A stretch of 7,183 nucleotides of DNA, taken from the NCBI GenBank assembly GCA_021737115.1, contig JAIPER010000183.1:1-7183 (forward strand). Reading direction: 5' to 3'. This document shows positions 1-5,604 of this stretch, piece after piece. Source of the stretch: Desulfohalobiaceae bacterium. Its GTDB lineage: Bacteria > Desulfobacterota > Desulfovibrionia > Desulfovibrionales > Desulfothermaceae. The notes under the pieces are model-generated. The model was not told the DNA's origin. It worked only from the letters and a program-made list of their open reading frames with translations, and did not search any database. How positions within the stretch are numbered: the stretch's first letter is position 1; the number at the start of each line of letters is the position of its first letter. The translations under genes were made by a program, and so were the position numbers.

Positions 1-210
1 GAAATGAAGCGCGGAAGGCGGAAGGGGAAATAACGCGGAGCTCGGAGCGCGGAGCGCGGAAGGCAGAAATGAAGCGGGGAAGGAGGAAGGGAAAATAACG
101 CGGAGCTCGGAGCGCGGAGCGCGGAAGGCAGAAATGAAGCGGGGAAGGAGGAAGGGGGAATAACGCGGAACTCGGCACCAAAAAACGCTGAGCGCGGAAC
201 TCGGAAGGCA
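1..210. repeat. 65-bp tandem repeat array, about three copies
   Basis: Copies begin at 1, 66 and 131, each opening with GAAATGAAGC, so the period is 65 bp. Copies 1 and 2 differ at about three positions. Copy 3 (131-210) is about 15 bp longer, with extra A-rich sequence near 176-190, and a truncated fourth start (GAAGGGAAAA) follows at 211. Each unit is itself made of short words such as GCGGAGCTCGGAGCGC. The array runs off the left edge, so its full length is unknown. I see no credible gene in 1-362: frames crossing it give only low-complexity peptides. The stretch 211-252 is a non-repetitive spacer before the oppositely oriented array. Confidence 0.85.
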
Positions 211-252
211 GAAGGGAAAAATTGCTGCAAGGAGAAGGTTCCCGATGTCCCT

Positions 253-361
253 CTCATCTCCGCTCCGAGTTCCCCGTTCCGAGCTCCCCGCTCCCCGTTC
301 CGAGCTCCCTATTCCCCGTTCCGCGCTTCCCGTTCGCGTTCCGAGCTCCGCGCTTCCCGTT
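253..361. repeat. 21-bp tandem repeat array, inverted relative to the 65-bp array
   Basis: Copies of the word TCCCCGTTCCGAGCTCCC start near 271 and 292, with degenerate copies near 313, 334 and 355, giving a constant 21-bp period. Read on the minus strand, the words (GGGAGCTCGGAACGGGGA and GAAGCGCGGAGCTCGG) resemble those in the 65-bp array, so the two blocks form a loose inverted pair around 211-252. The array reaches to within 2 bp of the stop codon of the deacetylase-family gene. Because 21 is a multiple of three, it reads as a 7-residue repeat (PVPSSPL on one strand, GELGTGN on the other). Such peptides are a common spurious product of this repeat type, and I do not call them genes. Confidence 0.8.
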
Positions 362-362
362 T

Positions 363-1685
363 CTACCCAGCCCGATACCTGTGGCTCTCCCTGCCGACCC
401 GGTCGATGAACTGGATATTCTGGAACTTCCCCTCCTTCTGGCTCTGTTCAAACATCTTGTGTCCCAGATCCGCGCATTTCTTGCATGCGTTGCGCGGCAC
501 CTCCAGCCCCAGACAATTCCTGGTCCTGCTGGAAGACGACTCCACCAGCAGCAGTCCCGGGCAGTGATCGCAGTCCAGGAGGTATTCTCGCTGCCGTTCC
601 GTTATGTAGGAGGTGTCGTAAAATATCTCCTTTGAACGGACAAAGAACTCCCCGTCCCGCTCCCTGGAAATCGCGCCGGTGTCCGGGGACTTATACTGCT
701 CTAGAACCGCTTCGGAGACCTTTTTCACATAATCGGTTATCCTCTTTTCCTGCTTCAAGGCCCCGGGATCGAAGTCCGGCTCCTTGCAATAGCTCCAATC
801 CAGGCCGGTCAGGGAGAGAATGATCCCCAGATTCACGTAGGGCAGGGCCCCCTGGATGGAATATCCCCCTTCCAGGACGACGATGTCCGGGTTCAGGAGA
901 CGGCTCAGTTCGGCATATCCCTGGGCTGAGAAATTCATGTTCGTGATCGGGTCGGTAAAATGATTGTCCTGGCCCGCTGAATTGATGACCACCTCGGGCT
1001 GAAAATCCTCCAGAATCGGCAGCACCACGTTTTGGATCACGTACAGAAAACCCTCGTCCCCGGTATTCGGGGGAAGCGGTATGTTGACCGTGCTGCCCAG
1101 GGCCTTGGGTCCGCCAATCTCCCCGGGGAACCCGGAGCCGGGGAACATGGTCCGCCCGTCCTGATGCATGGAGATAAACAGGGTGTCCGGATCATGCCAG
1201 TAGATATCCTGGGTTCCGTCGCCATGATGGCAGTCTGTGTCAACGATGGCCACCTTTTTGACCCCGTAATGGTCCCGCAGGTACTCGATCATGATCGCTT
1301 CCATGTTCACATTGCAAAACCCCCGACCGCCGTGGACCGTCTTCATGGCATGGTGTCCCGGGGGGCGGACCAGGGCAAAGCTCTTGTCCTCCTGCTTGTC
1401 CATGAACAGCTTGGCCGCCTTGATGGTCCCGCCTGCGGAAATCAAATGAGAACTGGTCAAATTGGTCCCGGTATCCGGAAAGCAGAAATGAACCCGGCGC
1501 ACATCCTCCATCTTGGCGATTTCCGGCTTGTACTCGGTGATGCCTGGAATATCGAAGATTCCTTCCTCCTTAAGCTGATCCATGGTGTACAGCAGACGTT
1601 CCTGGCGCTCGGGATGGGTCGATGAAATAGCCCAGTCAAAAGCCGGAAAAAAGACAACGCCCATACTGGTTTCAGCTCTCTGCAT
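363..1685 (-). CDS. Histone deacetylase-family zinc amidohydrolase with C-terminal Cys4 extension
   Basis: This is a 440-residue member of the arginase/deacetylase fold (the bacterial HDAC, acetoin-utilization and acetylpolyamine amidohydrolase superfamily), which hydrolyses acetyl-amide bonds with a zinc ion. The catalytic core spans about residues 1-300. It shows RPPGHH (107-112), GFCNVN (122-127), DTDCHHGDG (149-157) and EGGY (272-275). By homology the zinc ligands are D151, H153 and D245, and Y275 is the transition-state tyrosine, so the enzyme looks intact. Residues about 300-440 are an extra domain with C372/C375 and C401/C404 (CX2C-X25-CX2C), which resembles a structural zinc ribbon. 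There is no signal peptide or membrane segment, so it is likely cytoplasmic. The start is supported by TGAGGT about 5 bases upstream; this site overlaps the stop of the preceding hydantoinase-like gene, only 3 bases away, so the two are translationally coupled. The real substrate is unknown: in bacteria this fold often acts on small acylated amines rather than histones. Confidence 0.9.
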   Translation of the reverse strand: MQRAETSMGVVFFPAFDWAISSTHPERQERLLYTMDQLKEEGIFDIPGITEYKPEIAKMEDVRRVHFCFPDTGTNLTSSHLISAGGTIKAAKLFMDKQEDKSFALVRPPGHHAMKTVHGGRGFCNVNMEAIMIEYLRDHYGVKKVAIVDTDCHHGDGTQDIYWHDPDTLFISMHQDGRTMFPGSGFPGEIGGPKALGSTVNIPLPPNTGDEGFLYVIQNVVLPILEDFQPEVVINSAGQDNHFTDPITNMNFSAQGYAELSRLLNPDIVVLEGGYSIQGALPYVNLGIILSLTGLDWSYCKEPDFDPGALKQEKRITDYVKKVSEAVLEQYKSPDTGAISRERDGEFFVRSKEIFYDTSYITERQREYLLDCDHCPGLLLVESSSSRTRNCLGLEVPRNACKKCADLGHKMFEQSQKEGKFQNIQFIDRVGRESHRYRAG

Positions 1686-1688
1686 ACG

Positions 1689-3365
1689 CTACCTCACTGC
1701 CTGTTGGTAGTCGGAGACTATGCCCGGCTTGATCTGGGCCTTGACCCGGATATCCCGCCCGACCTGATAAACGTCCCTGACCATGTTCATCTCGCTCTCC
1801 TCAACGATCTCCACTTCTTCCTGGGGCACGTTCCAATCCAGACGACTGCTGACATGGCTGCAGAGTCTATCCACCACGTCCGTTCTGGCCTGAGCCAGGG
1901 AGTACTTCCCGGGGATTTCCTGGTTGACCCCCAAAACCGGTATTCTCAGGACATGTTTTTCCGTATCCGCAAAAAGCTCGGCCTCCATGGTCGGTTTGGC
2001 CAGGGCCGCCCCCAGGGCGTTGGCCACCTGGTAATGGTCCGGAACAGAGACCGGCAGATTGAGCTTTGCTTCGAGTATCGGGGCCAGCATCCTGGCCGGA
2101 CCACCCATGAGGTACACAATCTTCGGCTTTATTTCTCTGTACTCCAGGAGTTCATGCACAGTGTACACGGGTTTTGCGTTGATCCTGGCCAGCATGCTCA
2201 CGGCCTGCTCTTTCAGCTCTGTACAGACCGCATCGATGATCTGCCCGGCACATTCCTCAGCAGAGAGTCCCAGACGTGATCCAAGTTCCCTGATTCCCTG
2301 TCTCGAAGCCTCAAGATCGCCATGCCTGACGTCCTGAACCAGGTTCAAGGCGTCCACCAGGGTAGGGACCGCGCCGCCACTGGCCAGGCTGGGACCCAGA
2401 CGCTTCGGACCAATGCACAGCTGTTGGTTTTTGATGGAAACCGCGCTGTCACCGCCCAGACCAATGGATTTACTCTTCATGGCCCTGACCAGGGTCGGCC
2501 TGTGGACCAGATCCATGCTCTCCGTTTCAACCAGGGGAGCCCCGTCTGCATACACCGCCATATCCGTCGTGGTTCCGCCGACGTCCAGGAGGAGGGAGTC
2601 CTGTTCGGGACAGCACATAGCCAGGCAGCCCATGATACTGGCCGAAGGGCCAGAAAATATACTCTCCACAGGGGTCTGTCTGGCCTGGGTCAGGGTCATG
2701 GTCCCCCCATCCGCCTTCAGGATATTCAGATGGGGCGGGGTCAGGCCGAGCTGCTCCAGGGACGTCTCCACCGAACGAGCAAACCCGGTAAACACGGGCC
2801 AGACCGCACTGTTGTAATAGGCTGTGGCGATTCTCCGCGGAAAATTCAACTGCCCGGAAAGGGTGTGTCCCATGGTCAAGAAATCGCATTTTCCCTGGAG
2901 CGGTTCCGCCATCTGGAGTTCATGACCGGGATTGCGCGGTGAAAACTTGCCGATGAGTGAAAAAACCTTCACCCCTTGATCCAGGCATTGTTGTATGCTG
3001 CTCTCAATCAGCCCAGGATCCTGGGGGACCACCTCTGTCCCCCGGTGATCGAGGCCGCCGGGAATCAGTTTATACTGTCCTCCTAGGCAATAATGGGCAG
3101 GATCTATCCCCGGGCCGGCCGAAACCAGAACACCGACCTCGTGCAACTCACCCTGGACTATGGCGTTGGTGCACAGGGTGGTGCTCAGATTGAACCGTTT
3201 CAGGCCGGTCATCCTGTCCACTTTACGAATCTCTTCCAGGGCCTGACAGACCGAAGACAGGAGATCCCCGTGATCGGTAACCACCTTGGCTGTAGCCACC
3301 AGACCATGTTTATGCAACAAAACCGCATCGGTATGGGTTCCACCCACGTCTATACCGAGAATCAT
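1689..3365 (-). CDS. Hydantoinase/oxoprolinase (HyuA-type) family protein
   Basis: This 558-residue ASKHA-fold protein belongs to the family of N-methylhydantoinase subunit A, 5-oxoprolinase N-terminal half and acetone carboxylase beta subunit, which couple ATP hydrolysis to opening a lactam or carboxylating a substrate. Nucleotide-site motifs are visible in order: GIDVGGTHTD (4-13), FSGPSASIMG (237-246), LLLDVGGTTTDMAVY (258-272), GLGGDSAV (302-309) and MGGPARMLAP (420-429). It is shorter than the roughly 650-700 residues I recall for classical HyuA, and no HyuB-type partner lies in the window. It is the first gene of a minus-strand operon with the HDAC-family gene. The ATG is placed where the family's N-terminal phosphate motif begins; the only Shine-Dalgarno-like sequence is a G-run (GGGGGG) just upstream. 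No signal peptide or transmembrane segment is apparent. The family is certain, but the substrate cannot be read from sequence. Confidence 0.9.
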   Translation of the reverse strand: MILGIDVGGTHTDAVLLHKHGLVATAKVVTDHGDLLSSVCQALEEIRKVDRMTGLKRFNLSTTLCTNAIVQGELHEVGVLVSAGPGIDPAHYCLGGQYKLIPGGLDHRGTEVVPQDPGLIESSIQQCLDQGVKVFSLIGKFSPRNPGHELQMAEPLQGKCDFLTMGHTLSGQLNFPRRIATAYYNSAVWPVFTGFARSVETSLEQLGLTPPHLNILKADGGTMTLTQARQTPVESIFSGPSASIMGCLAMCCPEQDSLLLDVGGTTTDMAVYADGAPLVETESMDLVHRPTLVRAMKSKSIGLGGDSAVSIKNQQLCIGPKRLGPSLASGGAVPTLVDALNLVQDVRHGDLEASRQGIRELGSRLGLSAEECAGQIIDAVCTELKEQAVSMLARINAKPVYTVHELLEYREIKPKIVYLMGGPARMLAPILEAKLNLPVSVPDHYQVANALGAALAKPTMEAELFADTEKHVLRIPVLGVNQEIPGKYSLAQARTDVVDRLCSHVSSRLDWNVPQEEVEIVEESEMNMVRDVYQVGRDIRVKAQIKPGIVSDYQQAVR

Positions 3366-3486
3366 CGGCGCCCCCCAGGGAAGTTGAATACTGATCCAGG
3401 CGTGCTTTCGACAACAAATACAGCCTGAAATCCGGCTTCAAAAGCAATTTTCACATCAGTCAGGTTGGATCAGTAAAAATTGAATC

Positions 3487-3515
3487 TTGCAGAAAATCAC
3501 CGCATGAATTATAGA
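3487..3515 (+). promoter_or_regulatory. Candidate sigma-70-type promoter for purE
   Basis: The plus strand reads TTGCAG, a 17-base spacer, then TATAGA. That gives a fair -10 (4 of 6) and a weak -35 (3 of 6). It would give a leader of about 140 bases before purE, containing the inverted repeat at 3621-3651. Its -10 overlaps the minus-strand TATAAT. Confidence 0.25.
3508..3513 (-). promoter_or_regulatory. Candidate -10 box for the hyuA-HDAC operon
   Basis: The minus strand reads a perfect TATAAT here, about 143 bases upstream of the hydantoinase-like start. No convincing -35 hexamer lies 16-18 bases further upstream, so this is a -10 match only. It sits in an AT-richer divergent spacer (3366-3663), where a promoter is expected. 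Confidence 0.3.
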
Positions 3516-3620
3516 AATCAGTACGACGACCGAATGTTTGGAGATAGCTTCGACTGTCTAGTCATATGGCTACATACGGTATCTGTTTTCGTTCTTTGTC
3601 GTCAAGAACTAATTAATTAC

Positions 3621-3651
3621 ATGTCAGACCTACTTCTGGCAGTGCTGACAT
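3621..3651 (+). promoter_or_regulatory. 7-bp inverted repeat directly upstream of the purE ribosome-binding site
   Basis: ATGTCAG (3621-3627) and CTGACAT (3645-3651) are perfect reverse complements around a 17-base loop. The right arm ends immediately before the Shine-Dalgarno AAGGAG (3652-3657), which lies 6 bases before the purE ATG. In RNA it would be a hairpin touching the ribosome site; in DNA it could be a dimeric operator. It does not match the E. coli PurR operator as I know it. The symmetry is observed; a regulatory role is inferred. Confidence 0.4.
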
Positions 3652-3663
3652 AAGGAGTCCACC

Positions 3664-4149
3664 ATGCCCCAGGTAGCCGTTTTCATAGGCAGCAAGTCAG
3701 ACAAGGAGCAGATGCTGCCCTGCACCCAGGTTCTGGATGAACTGAACATCTCCTACCTCTTCACCATAACCTCGGCCCACCGGACACCGCAGAGGACGGA
3801 AAACCTCATCAGGGAGCTGGAACAGGACGGATGCCAGGTCTTCATCTGCGCCGCCGGGATGGCCGCCCACCTGGCCGGCGCAGTGGCCGCCAGGACCATA
3901 AAACCCGTCCTCGGCGTTCCCCTGAACGCTTCAGCCCTGAACGGCATGGATGCCCTGCTGGCCACGGTCCAGATGCCCCCGGGCTTTCCGGTGGGGACAC
4001 TGGCCCTGGACAAAGCCGGGGCCAAGAACGCAGCCTGGCTCGCCGCCCAGATCCTGGCCCTGTCCGATTCCTCCCTGGCCGAAAAAATCGTCCAGGCCAG
4101 ATCGCAGATGCAGGAAGAAGTCAGCCGGGCGGCTGAACAATTGCGCTGA
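3664..4149 (+). CDS. purE: 5-(carboxyamino)imidazole ribonucleotide mutase, PurE class I
   Basis: PurE interconverts N5-CAIR and CAIR in de novo purine synthesis and acts as a cytoplasmic octamer in characterised relatives. The 161-residue protein has the whole family pattern: GSKSD (9-13), SAHRTP (37-42) with the conserved catalytic-site histidine H39 (E. coli H45), AAGMAAHLAG (63-72), PVLGVP (81-86), VQMPPGFPVGT (102-112) and KAGAKNAA (117-124). The AAHL motif and the sequence after it match class I (the mutase that uses PurK product) rather than class II AIR carboxylase. Length is normal. The ATG has a strong AAGGAG at 6 bases spacing. It stands alone between a divergent operon and convergent dut. 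No purK is in the window, so the source of N5-CAIR is not visible here. Confidence 0.96.
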   Translation: MPQVAVFIGSKSDKEQMLPCTQVLDELNISYLFTITSAHRTPQRTENLIRELEQDGCQVFICAAGMAAHLAGAVAARTIKPVLGVPLNASALNGMDALLATVQMPPGFPVGTLALDKAGAKNAAWLAAQILALSDSSLAEKIVQARSQMQEEVSRAAEQLR

Positions 4150-4180
4150 AGACAGAAGCCCCCGGGGAACGAAGGACGAG

Positions 4181-4202
4181 GGAAGGGACGGCGGTCCCTC
4201 CC
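4181..4202. terminator. Hairpin between convergent purE and dut
   Basis: AGGGAC (4184-4189) pairs perfectly with GTCCCT (4194-4199) around the loop GGCG, and two more G-C pairs flank it beyond one mismatch. It lies in the 89-base spacer between the two stop codons, where a bidirectional terminator is expected. No strong T-run follows on either strand; the flanks are only pyrimidine-rich. Intrinsic termination is therefore plausible but not clear. Confidence 0.4.
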
Positions 4203-4238
4203 TCATCACTCATCTCTCGTTATTCCTCTCCCGTCTCC

Positions 4239-4703
4239 TCAATCCTCTCCTGTATGTCCGAATCCCCCGTGGCCTCTGCCGCTCGGGGTCAGTTCGGAGA
4301 CCGGAACGAGTCTGGCCTGATAGGCCGGCATAAAAATGAGCTGGGCGATGCGTTGCCCGGAAAAGATGGTTTTTGGGGTCTGAGATGTGTTCAGGAGGGA
4401 AACGATGATTTCTCCCCGATAATCCGGGTCGATGACTCCGACCCCCTGACTGACCACCAGCCCTTGTTTTGTCCCCAGCCCGCTCCTGGAAAAGACAAAC
4501 CCGGCGATGCCTGGGGTAACGATTTCAATGGCCAAACCAGACGGAGCGGTCAGTCGGTGGCCTGGCTGAATGCATATCTGACTCGTCTCCAGACAGGCCC
4601 GCAGATCCACTCCTGCAGAAAAGCTGGTGGCATAGGCCAGTTTCGCCTCATCCCAGGCAGGATGCAGATACTTGATCTTGACCTCTATATCTTTTTCAGA
4701 CAA
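4239..4703 (-). CDS. dut: Deoxyuridine 5'-triphosphate nucleotidohydrolase (dUTPase)
   Basis: Dut hydrolyses dUTP to dUMP and pyrophosphate, which keeps uracil out of DNA and feeds thymidylate synthesis. All five motifs of the homotrimeric family are present; from the TTG start they are AGVDLRA (30-36), RSGLGTK (73-79), GVGVIDPDYRGEI (87-99, catalytic D92), GQRIAQL (116-122) and the mobile C-terminal arm RGHGGFGHTG (143-152). I place the start at TTG (4703-4701), giving 154 residues, close to E. coli Dut. A perfect AGGAGG lies 6 bases upstream of it. The longer frame from ATG 4736 would put that site inside the gene, and it has no Shine-Dalgarno of its own. The adjacent GTG (4706-4704) is only 3 bases from the AGGAGG and is less likely. 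The gene converges on purE and diverges from trmH. Confidence 0.93.
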   Translation of the reverse strand: MSEKDIEVKIKYLHPAWDEAKLAYATSFSAGVDLRACLETSQICIQPGHRLTAPSGLAIEIVTPGIAGFVFSRSGLGTKQGLVVSQGVGVIDPDYRGEIIVSLLNTSQTPKTIFSGQRIAQLIFMPAYQARLVPVSELTPSGRGHGGFGHTGED

Positions 4704-4709
4704 CACTGC

Positions 4710-4715
4710 CCTCCT
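4710..4715 (-). promoter_or_regulatory. Shine-Dalgarno AGGAGG that sets the dut start
   Basis: The minus strand reads a full AGGAGG ending 6 bases before TTG 4703 and 3 bases before GTG 4706. It lies within the longer frame that begins at ATG 4736 (its codons 8-9), which argues that the extra N-terminal 11 residues are not translated. Confidence 0.75.
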
Positions 4716-4790
4716 CTGTCCTGAATTCCAATCCATTTATCTAGCACTACAGCGAAAGTTTATGACATGTCGTAACTGTAGTCTTTGTTT

Positions 4791-4825
4791 GTCATTCTGA
4801 ACGAGTCTTCGAGTGAAGAATCTCT
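4791..4825. repeat. Dispersed palindromic repeat of the GTCATTCTGA...GAAGAATCTC type
   Basis: The segment begins GTCATTCTGAACGAG and ends GTGAAGAATCTC. It has ATTCT (4794-4798) pairing with AGAAT (4817-4821) and an inner CGA/TCG. It resembles a short intergenic palindrome (general form GTCATTCTGAGCGAAGCGAAGAATCTC) that I recognise from many unrelated bacterial genomes. Only one copy is in the window, so its repeat nature rests on that recognition. It lies between divergent dut and trmH. Confidence 0.45.
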
Positions 4826-4916
4826 CTTCGGTCAGCTCTGCCAGGACTTATCGCCAAGTTACACAGATAAAATCTAAGTTCCTGTAAAAACACAACCTTA
4901 AACAACACTTCCCTTA

Positions 4917-4945
4917 TTGACAACGACTATCACTTCAGACAGAAT
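4917..4945 (+). promoter_or_regulatory. Sigma-70-type promoter for the trmH-aroC-pdxA cluster
   Basis: TTGACA (4917-4922) is a perfect -35 box. After a 17-base spacer comes CAGAAT (4940-4945), a 4-of-6 match to the -10 consensus. Transcription would begin near 4951-4953, only 3-5 bases before the ATG at 4956, giving an almost leaderless message. This fits the lack of a Shine-Dalgarno upstream of that ATG. Confidence 0.5.
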
Positions 4946-4955
4946 CTCACATCTT

Positions 4956-5543
4956 ATGGGGGCGCGAACCAAGCAACGCATCGACAGGATCAGAGGGGTT
5001 CTTTCCAGACGACAGCCCGATCTGACCCTGGTTTTGGACAATATCCACGATCCCCACAACGTTTCCGCCATATTGCGAAGCTGTGACGCTTTCGGAGTTT
5101 ACAGGGTCCACCTCTATTACACAACAGAAAAATTTCCCAGGCTTGGCGCCAAAACCTCCGCCTCTGCAAAAAAGTGGGTGAAAAGAGACAAGCACACCAA
5201 TGCCGCGGAGCTCATCGATTATCTGAAAGAAAATGATTTTTTCATACTCGGCACCGGCTTCAGCCCTCAGGCCGTCCCGATCGCGAAATGGGACCTGACC
5301 CGAGCGGCGGCCGTCGTCTTTGGCAACGAGCATCGAGGAATCAGCCCTGAACTCAAAGAGCACCTTGATGCAGAGCTCTGCATCCCCATGCAGGGGATGA
5401 TTCAAAGCCTGAACGTTTCAGTGGCCGCAGCAGTGGTCATGTACGAAGCCTGGAGGCAACGCAGTGACAAGGGGATGTATGACTCCCCTTCCCTGGACCC
5501 GCTGCTCCTGGAGCAGGCCTTTGCAGAGTGGAAAAAAAAGTAA
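4956..5543 (+). CDS. trmH: tRNA (guanosine-2'-O)-methyltransferase TrmH (SpoU/SPOUT family)
   Basis: By homology this SAM-dependent enzyme 2'-O-methylates G18 in the D-loop of tRNA. From ATG 4956 it has 195 residues. SPOUT motif 1 is HDPHNVSAILRSCDAFG (31-47) with N35 and catalytic R41, the same numbering as I recall for Thermus thermophilus TrmH. Motif 2 is VVFGNEHRGIS (120-130) with E125. Motif 3 is IPMQGMIQSLNVSVAAA (143-159), which forms the knotted SAM site. The C-terminus is short (GMYDSPSLDP... to EWKKK), like the Thermus enzyme and unlike the longer E. coli one. A longer frame opens at TTG 4917, but that codon is part of a TTGACA promoter box and the extra 13 residues do not resemble the family. 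Neither start has a Shine-Dalgarno. A paralogous rRNA or tRNA 2'-O-methyltransferase cannot be fully excluded, but the TrmH match is end to end. Confidence 0.88.
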   Translation: MGARTKQRIDRIRGVLSRRQPDLTLVLDNIHDPHNVSAILRSCDAFGVYRVHLYYTTEKFPRLGAKTSASAKKWVKRDKHTNAAELIDYLKENDFFILGTGFSPQAVPIAKWDLTRAAAVVFGNEHRGISPELKEHLDAELCIPMQGMIQSLNVSVAAAVVMYEAWRQRSDKGMYDSPSLDPLLLEQAFAEWKKK

Positions 5544-5545
5544 TC

Positions 5546-5584
5546 TTGCGTGAAAAAACCGCAATTTATGCCAACTGCTGGTAT
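5546..5584 (+). other. Two small hairpins between trmH and aroC
   Basis: TTGCG (5546-5550) pairs with CGCAA (5560-5564) across an A-rich loop and is followed by TTT. ATGCCA (5568-5573) pairs with TGGTAT (5579-5584) with one G-U pair. The first lies just after the trmH stop and the second about 20 bases before the aroC ATG. They could be an attenuator or processing structure; the stems are short and may be coincidence. Confidence 0.2.
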
Positions 5585-5604
5585 AGATACAAACAGAGGT
5601 TCTC

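Noticed and set aside
1..361. CRISPR array
   Set aside because: Units are contiguous tandem copies without unique spacers of constant length, and no cas gene is nearby.
254..451. Minus-strand open frame with GELGTGN repeats
   Set aside because: It is low-complexity translation of the 21-bp array, overlapping the HDAC gene end in another frame, with no family resemblance.
222..635. Plus-strand open frame with PVPSSPL-like repeats
   Set aside because: Its start is a TTG in repeat spacer and its N-terminal half is translated 21-bp repeat; the rest is antisense to the well-supported HDAC-family gene.
1032..1625. Long plus-strand frame of 197 codons antisense to the HDAC gene
   Set aside because: The minus-strand gene has full catalytic motifs; this frame shows none and is a typical shadow in GC-rich coding DNA.
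1704..2942. Two plus-strand frames of about 190-206 codons antisense to the hydantoinase-like gene
   Set aside because: No recognisable domain or ribosome site; the opposite strand carries a complete ASKHA protein.
3366..3663. Possible purine or other riboswitch in the purE leader
   Set aside because: No conserved purine-riboswitch core or other known aptamer elements were recognised; only a simple inverted repeat is supported.
4150..4180. CCCCCGGGG palindrome just after the purE stop
   Set aside because: It is too short and has almost no loop to be a useful terminator stem; the hairpin at 4181-4202 is a better candidate.
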